Below are positions 43,190 through 53,483 of a stretch of DNA of 64,000 bases, piece after piece. Origin of the DNA: Megalobrama amblycephala. Its lineage: Eukaryota > Chordata > Actinopteri > Cypriniformes > Xenocyprididae. Within the stretch, counting starts at the first letter, position 1. Each line of letters opens with the position of its first letter. Position numbers and translations under genes: made by a program. Below the pieces are notes generated by a model. The model saw only the letters and a program-made list of their open reading frames with translations. It did not search any database and was not told the origin of the DNA. The stretch covers positions 4,988,582 to 5,052,581 of the forward strand of contig NC_063054.1 in the NCBI RefSeq assembly GCF_018812025.1, written 5' to 3'.

Positions 43190-45014
43190 TTCTACTGCCT
43201 GGCCAGTGGTTTAGATTTTTACTTGGCGCACCAAAATTTTCACTGGCCCCACCACAGATTACAATATAATAATATTTTCTTTGTATTTTGACCAATGTAA
43301 CCTTGTATTTTAATAATTAAGATATTTATGACACCAACAATTAAGATGCCAGTGAATTTTCATAATTCTTGATTCCAATTTTTATACCCCAACAAAACTA
43401 CTCATCTAACTAATATAAAGTGTGAACATTATTAAAGACAAGTAAACAGTCAGTAATAAAATAAGAACAAATGAACATTATAAGCAGTAGCACAAAAAAA
43501 TACAACAGAAAAATATATAAATGAAATAAACAGGGCTAATTCATCAATGTCGAAAAGGGCATTAAATGAAATGTGGCTGCCTCTGCAGTAGAAACGCAAG
43601 AAAAAAAAATAAATAAATTGGTGCTAGCTGACTATAGCAAAAACAGAGAAAAGGGTCTATTGTCTTCGCTTTTCCTAAATAGGTAGGAAAACTTCAAAAC
43701 CCATAATGCACTGGGCATGTTGCTGATCAAGGCCACTCCCAGTTTGCTCCTATTGGATAGGCTTGACCAGAGCCAAATACCCACTAGTTTGAGTAGGAAA
43801 TAATTCTTAGCAAACTGTTAGTCCCAATGGTGTTGACCTGTGTTGTTCCAAGGTGCAAGAATTCAGAGTAAACATTAAGCCAACGTGGGTTATTTTTGGT
43901 TTCCAGGGAATAATCCAGTGCAATGTAGGCAGTGGCTAAAGGCTGAAAGAGATCGTAAATATGGAGAAAGCACTGATATGAAAAATCTGAAAAACCTTGT
44001 GTTTGTAGTCTGAATACAAACACAGTGTTGTAGGCACCTTCTGCCCAACCCCACATAGTTGCATTCAGATAAGAAGGCTGTTGTCCTACTAATTTTTTAC
44101 CATGATGCTGTTTAAAGAGTAGACAAAATAATAGACAAAAAAAAAATTCAGATATAAATCTACGCTTACTGTTTTGTTAATAACCCTCTGTCAATCTGAC
44201 TGTCTGTCGGTGGGGAAAAAAATGCAAAAATATAATCTGCAGATTTCATCAAAGCCCTGGAGCTGACAAAAATACCGCTGGATTATGCAAAATGCTGAAA
44301 AATAAATGGGAATTTCTCAGTCTAGGTGACATGAAGAAAGATTTAATTTACATATACTAGTATAGAAATTATAACAATACAAAGCAAAGGATTGAAAATT
44401 GGCAAACTTACACTTTTATTTGTTTCAGGTAGAGTAGGTCTAACAGTAGTATTCCAGTAAGAAATCCTACAGAAATTGAATACAGTAATCAAATGTAAAA
44501 TAACAATTCATAGCCTGCACTGTATAAATGATAGATTATAGATTCATCCTTATTTAAGATACAGAAGTTATTTAGTCAAGAGCACTTTTTTTTTTTTTTT
44601 TTTTTTTTTACTGCAGACGGTATATTAGGCTGCTGTCACTTTAAGACCTAATGACACAGCCGATTTTCTCTCAACCATTTATGTTAATTTAAACTTAACT
44701 GATTTAAGACTGTGCTTACTATGATACTTGAAACAGACATTTTGACAATTTTTTGTGTAGCCTATTTGTCTGTTCAAGCATGAAAAGACAAAAAAGAGAA
44801 CTCAATTCGGTACTGGCGTGCTGTCTGAGAAGCGGCTTTCTGTGTGCGTACATCTTTCACATCATTTTGTGCTTGAATGGTTTAAAATGGCTTGAATGCG
44901 TAAACTGGCAAGACACATGCAAATGATTCATGAGAAAGCATCGCTGGCCCAATCAGGCCAGTGACAATTCTGTCAACTGTCCTGAGTGTATTTCTCTTTT
45001 TTTGTCAAGCCCTG
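43190..45014. mobile_element. Probable long GGGCTTGACA-family element
   Basis: The left part has GGCCAGTGGTTTAG and CACCAAAATTTTCACTGGCC. The right part has GGCCCAATCAGGCCAGTGAC and ends TTTTTGTCAAGCCCTG. The right terminus is the complement of the family terminus at 7370. A poly-T run lies at 44,587-44,611. The left limit is estimated and no transposase is visible; the minus frame 43,784-44,056 has no motif I recognise. Confidence 0.5.
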
Positions 45015-46655
45015 ATAAAGTGTGTAAAGCTTAACCAATCAGCTGTCCTGAAGTATGACAGCATACAGACATAAGGGTGAGTTCGTGACTGATTTTCATT
45101 TCTGGTTGACCCATAAACAGAGAGGGAAAGACAGACAATAAGGGGGCAGAAACAGATCTATGTGTGAGTATATTTATTGGATCAATAAGGCTAGATATGC
45201 CATAAATCCCTGTGTAGGCAAAAATAGCCCATAACAATCACATGGACTGAACACCTCGCCTGGACATGCCCTTACAATAAAGCTATTACACTCAAAACAA
45301 CCTGCAAAAAGAAGATTCAGACAGATTCACAGGCTTATATAGCATTCCCTCTAAACTGGACTAGGATATTAAACTTAAAGGGGTGATGTGTAATTTTATA
45401 TTCATATATAGTTTTATATATATTTTTTAGATTGTGATTTCAATTGGACTGTCTCTGACTGAATTCCAATAAAACTTACTTCCTTCTTTTCATTCTGTTG
45501 TTTCTCTGCCCACCTGCTGTATATCCTCTTTCTATCTCTCACACTGACTCTCTCTTGCTGAGTTTTAAGAGTGCTGACATCTTACTCTAAGAACAACTAT
45601 TAATACTGACAGTTACCACTATAATGAGATATAGAGCATGAGAGGGAAAGAAAGAAAGCAGAATGCATGGACAGATGTTCTTTTGTAGAAAAAAAACTGG
45701 AGAGGTTGAGCTTTCTCTTGAAACTGAATGTTAAATTTGTCCTCATTAAAGGTCACAGACTGGGAAGAGCCTGTTCAGAGAAGTTCCACTAACCACAATG
45801 TAACTTGTATACTTACCTCACTACTCCTTAAAATGATTCCAAAATTGACTCTTTCTACTCTTTGTTATTGGATATTCCAACTAGGATACAGATTCTATAA
45901 GAAGGATCTCAATCCAGTCCTTATGATTTATTACTAAGTACGCAGCATAGGAATTTAGCCATTTTTTAGGGCTGTTCCATCATCAAAATCATTCCAGTGC
46001 ATTGAAACATTTGCTCAAGAGAAATTCTCAGAATTCCATGGTGCGAACCAGTGAGAATCAGCTACACTGTTCACTTACAGAGGAATGTCTTCTTTGGTTT
46101 CTCAAGTCATCAGAATTTGAGGACGAGAGCATATTTCATAATGGAACTTGAAAGGTCCATCAACAGAATTGAAAGGTCCATTAGCTACCAGTAAAAGTGC
46201 AGTAATATCATCTTTGCTTAACACTTTTTACGATATTTAATTTTTCACAGAAAAAAATGCCTAGATATTCCGTGCTTCCTAGACCACCATCATAGTGTAG
46301 AGATATGTGGTTGATAGCTTCAATGCGCATCCTCGATATTATATTGCAGGTAATTGAATCTTTTGTGTCCATATGTTTAGTGGATCAAGGCCTTTGCTGG
46401 TACCAGGTGTTCTTAATATACTGATTTACATCATAGGGCACCAACTGCCTTTTACTTATTGGCTAAGGAAAACATTAGTTTGATCCTCTGACCATTCTGA
46501 AAGCTTCTCCACCTGCCCAAGGGACAATCCTCTCTGTGTATTCTCCATGAGCACTCACACACACCATGGGAAAAAGCTGTTGTGGTTAGACTGTATCTCG
46601 CTGTTTTATTTCTCCAGCTCCTCTCTAGCAACCATGTTCCACTCACTGCAGCCTT
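45015..46655. other. No gene recognised
   Basis: Unassigned AT-rich DNA; no terminal repeats. Short frames (45,728-45,937; 46,452-46,646) lack family features. Confidence 0.6.
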
Positions 46656-46657
46656 TA

Positions 46658-46741
46658 CATGTGCATTTGATAGACATGTTTATCCAAAGAGACTTACAAC
46701 GCTCTCAATGAAATCAGTTCATGTTTTCATTGGGAATCAAA
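46658..46741 (-). mobile_element. Degenerate SINE/LINE tail
   Basis: On the minus strand GTTTGATTCCCA resembles a B box, and GTAAGTCTCTTTGGATAAA then CATGTCTATCAAATGCAC is a degenerate version of the fish SINE tail seen at 1555-1620. It is cut by the element that begins at 46,742. Confidence 0.6.
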
Positions 46742-47062
46742 CAGGGGTGCATCATTAGCCAACTATGGTCACAACTATGGTATTCTGTCATTATCAGAAT
46801 TGTTTAATGAGTCATCGTTTCTCAAAAGTTCCGTAGTTTGAACCGCATTGGTTTAACAAAACACAGTAGGACTGATGTTAATCGAAAGCTGTAGTTCCAA
46901 CCTCACAAGCCTATAATGCTGTTTGCGAATTTTCACTGGAACTATGGTTTTGGAAATCATTTAAGGCCCTATCATACACTCGGCGCATCGCCCATGGCTG
47001 TGCTGGTCTGAAAACGTCTCGGGTTACAGATGTAACCCCTGTTCCCTGAGTAAGGGAACGAG

Positions 47063-47218
47063 ACGCTACGTCGAATGACGTGATGGGAACCCTCTGTGTT
47101 TTGTGTTCGTGAAGCACCTCTGTATCCAACCAATGAGAAAGACATGACGTCAGAGGCGGGTGACGTCACGGATCAGGAAGCTATAAAGCATACCCGGAAC
47201 AAAGCACGCTAGCTTCTG
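47063..47218 (+). repeat. DIRS left inverted terminal repeat
   Basis: The complement of 52,148-52,303 with one mismatch in 156 bp (CATGACGTC against CGTGACGTC). Outside it the element extends 47 bp further (47,016-47,062) with GTCTCGGGTTACAGATGTAA, which is unlike the right terminus but is complementary to the internal region. It carries the same TATAAA (47,182-47,187), pointing inward on the plus strand, antisense to the genes. Confidence 0.97.
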
Positions 47219-47267
47219 TAATATGTCTGAAGCAAGCGCTCCAGGTATGTAGGAGGTACGGCAACGT

Positions 47268-47375
47268 GACGTAGCGTCTCGTTCCCTTACTCAGGGAACA
47301 GGGGTTACATCTGTAACCCGAGACGTTCCCTTTCGTGGGAACTATCGACGCTACGTCGAATGACGTGATGGGAAC
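47268..47375. repeat. DIRS internal complementary region
   Basis: 47,268-47,324 is the exact complement of the left outer end 47,016-47,072, and 47,325-47,375 is the exact complement of the right outer end 52,276-52,326. The two outer ends are therefore represented side by side, with the joint at 47,324/47,325 (CCCGAGAC then GTTCCCTTTC). In the DIRS model this region templates completion of the termini and formation of the circle. Confidence 0.97.
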
Positions 47376-47385
47376 GCTATCCCAA

Positions 47386-48843
47386 CTACGCCGTGTCTCC
47401 GAGTGCCTGGCTGTTGTCTTGTAGAACTCTGGCACCCGGAGTAACATTTAGGTTGAGATTATAAAATCTAATGAAGGTGTGCTGGGATGACCATCCAGCC
47501 GCACCACATATGTCGTCCAGAGAGACTCCGGACAAAAGAGCTTTAGATGCAGCCATACCTCTCGTGGAATGAGCACGCACGACTAAGGGACATGGGAGTC
47601 CCACTGTTTCATACGCTAGTGAGATGGCCTCAACCACCCACTTGCTCATCCTCTGCTTGGATGCTGGGCCCCCTCTCTTAGGGGACCCATAACACACAAA
47701 TAACTGATCCGTTTTTCTCCACAGGGCAGCTCTGTGGACGTAAGCATCCATTGCCCTCACGGGGCAAAGCAGATTTTTCTTCTCCTGATCTGGATTTGTG
47801 AATGGAGGCGGGCAGAACGCCTCAAGTATGATGGGACCTGGGACCCTCGATGGTACCTTCGGAACATAGCCCGGTCTAGTGTGTGGAAAGGCCTTAATCA
47901 TGCCCGGTGCAAATTCTAGACATGATGGAGCGACTGACAGCGCTTGTAGGTCGCCGATCCTCTTTAGTGAAGAAACGGCCAGTAGGAAGATGGTTTTTAA
48001 AGTCAGGAATTTTTCTGACACTTCTTCTATTGGCTCAAAGGGAGCCTCGGCTAACCCCTGAAGCACAATAGTCAGATCCCAGGTCGGAGTTTTTGTGCGC
48101 ACCGCAGGTCTCAACCTGAGTGCGCCACGGAGGAAGCGTATAACTAGGGGGTCTCGACCCACCGAAGAACCCCCTAGAGGATTATGATAAGCCGAAATGG
48201 CTGCAATATAAACCTTCAGAGTTGAGGGGGATAAGCCTTCTGAAAACTTTTCTTGAAGGAACTGTAGCACATAGCTGATAGGAGACTGGACAGGGTCCAA
48301 ATTACGTTGTTCACACCATGTAGCGAACAATTTCCATTTATATGAATACAGCTTCCTCGTGGAGGGAGCTCTGGAGTGAAGTATGGTCTCCACAACCTCG
48401 GTTGGGAGACCAGATTCTATGAGCCTTGCCCCCTCAGAGGCCAGGCCCACAGTTTCCACATTTCCAGACGGGGATGGAGAATCGTACCGCCCGCTTGAGA
48501 CAGGAGGTCCTGTCTGAGAGGAAGCTCTAGGGGAGAGCCGCTTAGTAGTGACATTATGTCTGAAAACCATATCCTGGTCGGCCAGTAAGGGGCCACCAAT
48601 ATTAGGTCGACCCTCTCCTGGCGGACCTTCTCCAGAACTCCCGGGAGCAATGAGACTGGGGGAAATGCGTACAGACGCAACCTCGGCCACGTCTGTAGCA
48701 TAGCGTCCAGCCCTAGAGGTGCTGGGTGCTGTAGGGAATACCACAGAGGGCACTGAGCTGACTCCTCTGTGGCAAACAGATCGACTTGAGCTCGACCGAA
48801 AGTTTTCCATATCAACTCCACCACCTCGGTGTGGAGTTTCCAT
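47386..48843 (-). CDS. DIRS tyrosine recombinase
   Basis: An intact 485-codon frame. Residues from about 135 on form the recombinase: an N-terminal SAM-like DNA-binding part (APSTRKLYSYKWKLFATWC at 159-177, then LSPSTLKVYIAAISAYH) and the catalytic part with Arg295 (SSLKRIGDLQALS), His425 and Arg428 (VRAHSTRGMAAS) and the nucleophile Tyr461 (FIRFYNLNL). This R, H-x-x-R, Y set is that of DIRS/Ngaro/PAT recombinases, which integrate a circular DNA copy without a DDE integrase. Residues 1-142 overlap the end of the RT polyprotein in another frame, look non-functional, and may not be translated; the upstream ORF ends at 48,417, where recombinase similarity starts. The true start is uncertain. Translation may rely on a spliced or reinitiated mRNA. 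The frame ends 11 bp before the internal complementary region (reading leftward), so that region is 3' untranslated. Confidence 0.93.
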   Translation of the reverse strand: METPHRGGGVDMENFRSSSSRSVCHRGVSSVPSVVFPTAPSTSRAGRYATDVAEVASVRISPSLIAPGSSGEGPPGEGRPNIGGPLLADQDMVFRHNVTTKRLSPRASSQTGPPVSSGRYDSPSPSGNVETVGLASEGARLIESGLPTEVVETILHSRAPSTRKLYSYKWKLFATWCEQRNLDPVQSPISYVLQFLQEKFSEGLSPSTLKVYIAAISAYHNPLGGSSVGRDPLVIRFLRGALRLRPAVRTKTPTWDLTIVLQGLAEAPFEPIEEVSEKFLTLKTIFLLAVSSLKRIGDLQALSVAPSCLEFAPGMIKAFPHTRPGYVPKVPSRVPGPIILEAFCPPPFTNPDQEKKNLLCPVRAMDAYVHRAALWRKTDQLFVCYGSPKRGGPASKQRMSKWVVEAISLAYETVGLPCPLVVRAHSTRGMAASKALLSGVSLDDICGAAGWSSQHTFIRFYNLNLNVTPGARVLQDNSQALGDTA

Positions 48844-50532
48844 TCCCCTGGTCTCGCGCCCTGCCTCGACAGGGTGTCTGCTCCCACATTCAACCGCCCG
48901 GGATGTAAGCTGCTCTCAGCGAGAGGAGCTTTCCCCGGGACCAGAGGAGGATGCGACTGGCCAACTTTGATAACCGGCGAGACCGCAAACCCCCCTGATG
49001 GTTGATGTACGAGACCACCGCAGTGTTGTCCGTACGGACCAACACATGGTGATCTCTCAGGTCTGGGAGGAAGTGTTTCAATGCAAGAAACACCGCCATC
49101 ATCTCCAGCTGATTTATGTGCCAGGAGAGCTGATGGTCCTCCCAAAGACCCTGAGCCGAGCGACCACTCATGATCGCCCCCCAGCCCGTGAGGGAAGCAT
49201 CTGTCGTAAGCATTACACGACGACCAGAAGTCCCAGCACGGGTCCCTGGGTTAGGAACCAAGGCTTCTTCCACATGACCAGAGCACGAAGGCATCGCCGC
49301 GTGACTTTGATTATGCGAAGAGGATTTCCCCTCGGGGAAAACCCCTTGGTCCTGAGCCACCACTGTAAGGGTCTCATGTGCAGGAGGCCAAAAGTAATGA
49401 CGTTGGACGCAGCTGCCATCAGACCCAACAGTCTCTGAAACTGTTTTACAGTGAGTGACTGGCCTAATTTCACCCCTTTCACGGCCCCGAGAATGGAACT
49501 CACACGAGCAGGGGACAACTGCGCCTGCATCGTGGTGGAATCCCAGATTACACCTAAGTAGTTTGCAACCTGACTCGGGACCAGCACACTCTTTTTGGCG
49601 TTGAGCCTCAGCCCAAGCCTTTTCATGTGTGACAGGACAACATCTCGATGTTGAACTGCTAGTTGTTCTGTTTGAGCTAATATCAACCAATCGTCGATAT
49701 AGTTCAGTACGCGGATGCCCTGGAGTCTCAGCGGAGCCAGTGCTGCATCCACGCACTTCGTGAACGTGCGGGGTGAGAGGGATAGGCCGAAGGGAAGAAC
49801 CCTGTATTGGTAAGCTTCGCCCCCGAAAGCAAACCTGAGGAACTTCCTGTGAGAAGGATGGATGGATACATGGAAATATGCGTCTTTCAGATCTATCGCT
49901 ACAAACCAGTCCTCGGACCTGATCTGAGGGATGATCTGTCTGAGTGTAAGCATTTTGAACTTCAGCTTCTTTACGGATCGATTTAGCACACGTAAATCTA
50001 TGATCGGACGCAACCCTCCATCCTTCTTCGGAACAATGAAGTAGCGGCTGTAAAAGCCCGACATTTTGCTGGGAGGGGAAACCCTTTCTATAGCCCCTTT
50101 TTGCAAAAGCGTCGAAACCTCCTGTTCCATCACCAGAGACTGCTCTGGGGTTACCACTGTGGGAAGCACCCCTTTGAACTCGGGTGGTCGAGAACCAAAC
50201 TGAATTCTGTATCCCTGTTCTATCATGAGCAGCACCCACTTCGAAAAGTTCGGGAGACTTTTCCATTCTTCCAAATATTCTACTAAGGGAACCAGTCTCT
50301 CGAGACTGGTCTCTGGTGTTTTTTGAGCACTTGGCTCGTCTATCTGACGCGGCGCACCGGCAGACAAACGAATTACGTGCTGACCGACCCTCCTCGGAGG
50401 ATCGGCGGAGACCGCTGTGCCCTGACGCACACTGGGTGGCAGGGTTGACAGGACGGCCCCCTGAGGGCACCGGGGAGGACCCGATATCCGAATCCCCCCA
50501 GAGGGGGCTGCCCTCGAGAGATCCTGCATCAT
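48417..50532 (-). pseudogene. DIRS reverse transcriptase - RNase H - methyltransferase-like ORF, two frameshifts
   Basis: Starts 5 bp after the gag-like stop. Frame one (49,213-50,532, 439 codons) is the reverse transcriptase: DGGLRPIIDLRVLN, Asp214 in VAIDLKDAYF, LPFGLSLSPRTF (246-257) and the catalytic YIDD (278-281). A shift near 49,230 moves to a second frame with RNase H: TTDASLTGWGA, the NQLEMMAVFLAL glutamate and RTDNTAV. A second shift near 48,897, within a CCCGGGCGG run, moves to a third frame with the last RNase H aspartate (GADTLSR) and a C-terminal domain (VDLFATEESAQCPLWYS, LILVAPYWPTRIWF) that corresponds to the adenine-methyltransferase-like domain of DIRS elements. Ends at 48,417, abutting the recombinase. 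As read, only a truncated RT could be made. Single-base assembly errors would give the same picture. Confidence 0.92.
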
Positions 50533-50537
50533 GGATG

Positions 50538-52007
50538 TCAGGACCTCTTCTTTGAAGCCTTCCGAGAGATAATGACGGTCCTCAGATCCGTCCTACCTCC
50601 GGAAGGCTTCGCCTGTGCCGCCCGACCCGGTCCCCAAGATTTTTGTGGGGGAGCACGGGAGGCGACACTGGCCTTCTGTTGCGCCCTGTGCGCTGAGGAG
50701 CTGGCTGTCGGCCGAGGCTGCTCCCGCCCAGCAGCCTCGGGGGGATGAGAGCGGCGGGGAATAATTTTTGAGAAAGCCGCTGTTTGTTTCCGTGTCTCCT
50801 GAAACCTGTCGACGACGGTTGACATCGCGTCGCCGAACAGGCCAACAGGAGACAGCGGCGCGTCCATGAGCATGTTCTTGTCTCTTTCCTTAATATCAGA
50901 AAGGTTGAGCCAAAGATGCCTCTCCGTGGCCACCAGGGCTGCCATAGAGCGGCCGATGGACTTGGCCGTCTCCTTGGTGGCCCGGAGAGCTAAATCTGTC
51001 GCCTTTCTTAGCTCATGAATTGCCTCAAAGGACGCTTCCCCACTCTCATCAATTTCCCCCAGCAGATCGGCTTGATATGCCTGTAAGATTGACATGGTAT
51101 GAAGGCATGCAGCCGCCTGACCTGCTGCCGAATAAGCCTTGCCCACCAAGCTGGAAGTTGTCTTTAGGGGCTTGGTGGGCAACGTCGGGGTCTTGAGGGA
51201 CGATGCTGACTCGGGCGAGAGATGGCTCGCAAGCGTCTCTTCGATCCGAGGCATCGCCCCATAGCCATGATGTTTTAGGCCAACAATATTACTATACAAT
51301 GATGTCTGTGGACTGTATAGCCGATACTGAACCGGTCTCTTCCACGACCTCGACACCTCGGTGTGGAGGTCGGGAAAAAACGGCAGACCCCGACGCTGGG
51401 GTAGTGACCGTGCAGGGAGAAACCTCTTGTCTAGCTTGCTTTTTGGTTTACTATCAGGTCTCTCTGCGGGCCAGTCGATATTTAACTTTTCTACTGCCCT
51501 GGTCACCACCTCCAAAAGCTCCTCATATGCAGGGGATGAGGTGGGCGGTTCCTCATCGACGCTCTCCACATCAACCTCCTCGGAGGAAGATATGTTGAGC
51601 ATCGGTGTCTCCCTTCGGGGGGAAGAAACCGCTACGCGTGCTTCCGCCACCAAAGGAGAGACACTGGGTCTAGCAGGTAAGGGAAGCGATAGGGCAGTGC
51701 CCGTCTCTTCCCCCTCTGCTAGATCCATCTGTGAACCCCACGAGTGCAGCCTTCGCTGTGCCTCAGCAGCAGCGGGACCAGACCCGCGGGGAACACTCGC
51801 CCCGGCGCCCTCCTCAAAGAGCGCCCGGCGCGATCGCAGCACTCTGAGGGTGAGCCGCTTGCAGTGTACACAGACGGCTCCCTCGAGAGCCGCCTGTGCA
51901 TGCTCAACCCCCAGGCATCTAACGCACATCTCGTGTGTGTCTCCTTCCACAATGAAACGCGGGCAAGGAGGAGCACACTTCTTGAACTGCTGCTGCTTTT
52001 CCGCCAT
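50538..52007 (-). CDS. DIRS gag-like protein
   Basis: A 489-codon frame starting at MAEKQQQFKKCAPPC. The frame is open for 30 more codons upstream, but these include IYIYIYI from a TA microsatellite in the leader, and the chosen ATG lies in a good context (AAAATGG). The N-terminal 60 residues have paired cysteines (CAPPC, CVRCLGVEH, CVHCK), probably a zinc-binding module. An acidic Ser/Glu segment (SSSEEVDVESVDEE) follows, then a conserved middle (EELLEVVTRAVEKLNIDWP, SLYSNIVGLKHHGYGAMP) and a Pro/Ser/Arg-rich basic C-terminus. Position and features match the first ORF of fish DIRS elements, presumed to be the nucleocapsid-like protein. No frameshift or stop is seen. It stops 5 bp before the RT start codon. 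Confidence 0.88.
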   Translation of the reverse strand: MAEKQQQFKKCAPPCPRFIVEGDTHEMCVRCLGVEHAQAALEGAVCVHCKRLTLRVLRSRRALFEEGAGASVPRGSGPAAAEAQRRLHSWGSQMDLAEGEETGTALSLPLPARPSVSPLVAEARVAVSSPRRETPMLNISSSEEVDVESVDEEPPTSSPAYEELLEVVTRAVEKLNIDWPAERPDSKPKSKLDKRFLPARSLPQRRGLPFFPDLHTEVSRSWKRPVQYRLYSPQTSLYSNIVGLKHHGYGAMPRIEETLASHLSPESASSLKTPTLPTKPLKTTSSLVGKAYSAAGQAAACLHTMSILQAYQADLLGEIDESGEASFEAIHELRKATDLALRATKETAKSIGRSMAALVATERHLWLNLSDIKERDKNMLMDAPLSPVGLFGDAMSTVVDRFQETRKQTAAFSKIIPRRSHPPEAAGREQPRPTASSSAHRAQQKASVASRAPPQKSWGPGRAAQAKPSGGRTDLRTVIISRKASKKRS

Positions 52008-52040
52008 TTTTATATATATATATATATATATGTGTCTTAT
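52008..52040. repeat. TA microsatellite in the DIRS leader
   Basis: TATATATA repeats between the leader and the gag ATG; in frame they extend the open frame as alternating Ile/Tyr. Confidence 0.9.
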
Positions 52041-52147
52041 TTGTGCTTGGGAACTCTTGTCCTCGGACGAAGAGACCACAGTTTGTATGATAGACAATAC
52101 AACAATAAATAAGACAGACAGATACAGATAGCGCTTGCTGAAGACAA

Positions 52148-52303
52148 CAGAAGCTAGCGTGCTTTGTTCCGGGTATGCTTTATAGCTTCCTGATCCGTGA
52201 CGTCACCCGCCTCTGACGTCACGTCTTTCTCATTGGTTGGATACAGAGGTGCTTCACGAACACAAAACACAGAGGGTTCCCATCACGTCATTCGACGTAG
52301 CGT
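52148..52303 (-). repeat. DIRS right inverted terminal repeat
   Basis: Mirror of 47,063-47,218. A further 23 bp (GTTCCCTTTCGTGGGAACTA on the minus strand) reaches the element end at 52,326. Confidence 0.97.
52179..52236 (-). promoter_or_regulatory. DIRS promoter in the terminal repeat
   Basis: On the minus strand a CCAAT box (52,232-52,236), two TGACGTCA palindromes identical to the CREB/ATF site (52,214-52,221 and 52,198-52,205) and TATAAA (52,179-52,184) are arranged in promoter order. Transcription would begin near 52,150, about 140 bp before the gag ATG. The left repeat carries the same set pointing the other way. Motifs are seen directly; activity is inferred. Confidence 0.7.
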
Positions 52304-53483
52304 CGATAGTTCCCACGAAAGGGAACCAGGTGTGTTCTGGTGCATTGTTGGCGTGTTGCTATTTTAATGCAACTGAAAACGACTGCGCCAATGACCAACA
52401 AAAACCTGGTCTAAAGTCAATGGCACAGTATTTTTTTATTTATTTACTTATTGTTATTTAAAGGGCATGTTAGTTTAGTATTTTTAAATATTAAAAATAA
52501 AAGGATTTCTCTCTGGAGAAGCGTTCAGTCGTTCTGCTTGCAAATTCTGCCATGTAAATAGTGAATCCACCATGGTGCAAGGGCAACAGGTTTTTAAAGG
52601 GAATGGGAGATGCGACTCTGATTGGTTTATTGCACGTTATGCCTAAAACACACCCATGACTCGTTAAGAGACTAGGTACAACCCTTTTGGACCATGCACC
52701 TGGCGCACCGACCATATTTTCCATCTTTAAACAAGCAAATGAGGATTCGGACTAAGTGCACCTGCGCCATGCGCTTCAGACCATGCACTTAGATCTGGAG
52801 CTATGGTTTCGGGTAATAATGAATGTTGGAAACAACGGAACTTGCAGGGATGGGCAAAAATGTATTTTAAAATAAAATACAAAATACCTTAATTTTAAAT
52901 GTATCAAAATAAACTACAAAATACAGCAGCCAAACTATGTATCAAAATAAACTACTGTATTTTTGTATTTTGAAAATACTACAAAATACTTTTACAAGGG
53001 AGCATGAAATTTCTTCACAAACCTTCCACCAGTTGGCCCATTTAATCTATCCCTTCACCATTACACTGACTTGATTAAGTAAACAATGTTTGATAGCAAC
53101 AGCTTTTCTTTGCCCGAATCATGCAATAAATCTGACATATGTAACCAGTTAAAGGCACAAATATGTAGGATTTTTTAGAATAAAATATTTAAAAACCACT
53201 AAAACAATGTTATAGTTTTTGTTGACTTGTGTACTTACATTATCCCAAATGTTTCCAAGAAATTCTAAATCCAGACAATTTTAACCAGGACACACACTGT
53301 GTCCGTGTGTCGCCTATCAATGATATCATTACCCTCGATTTCCCGTTTTATTTTATCGAAAAACCATGGAAACATCAAAGACACTTTAGTATAAAAGTTA
53401 TGAGTTCTATTAGACAGGGGTGCAACTGTTTGGATACATTAATCGACAGAAATCTCATCATGTTATATCGCTTAACACATTAA

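Larger units (their letters stand above)
47016..52326 (-). mobile_element. DIRS-type tyrosine-recombinase retrotransposon
   Basis: A 5311-bp element coding on the minus strand. From 5' to 3' it has an inverted terminal repeat with promoter, a gag-like ORF, an RT/RNase H/methyltransferase-like ORF (two frameshifts), a tyrosine recombinase ORF, an internal complementary region and the other terminal repeat. It has no LTRs, integrase or target duplication, as expected for DIRS elements, which integrate a circular intermediate by tyrosine recombinase. Inverted terminal repeats are 155/156 identical, suggesting recent insertion. The element is GC-richer than the flanking DNA. AAC is shared by the left flank (47,013-47,015) and the right terminus (52,324-52,326), so the crossover could lie anywhere in that trinucleotide. 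Confidence 0.97.
46965..52794. mobile_element. GGCCCTAT-family MITE split by the DIRS element
   Basis: GGCCCTATCATACACTCGGCG and CATGGCTGTGCTGGTCTGAA before 47,016, and CAGGTGTGTTCTGG, AACTGAAAACGACTGCGCC, AAAGGGAATGGGAGATG and GCACCTGCGCCATGCGC after 52,326, line up collinearly with 28,217-29,062. The terminal AAAATAGGGCCCC is missing on the right, so this copy is truncated there. Confidence 0.88.

Noticed and set aside
48998..49438. 146-codon plus frame opposite the RT/RNase H region
   Set aside because: It is antisense to clear RNase H and RT motifs.
51361..52131. 256-codon plus frame within the DIRS region
   Set aside because: It is antisense to the gag-like ORF, which has the cysteine pairs and the position expected of the real gene.
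47063..52303. Terminal repeats as LTRs of a gypsy-type element
   Set aside because: They are inverted rather than direct, there is no integrase, and a tyrosine recombinase and internal complementary region are present.
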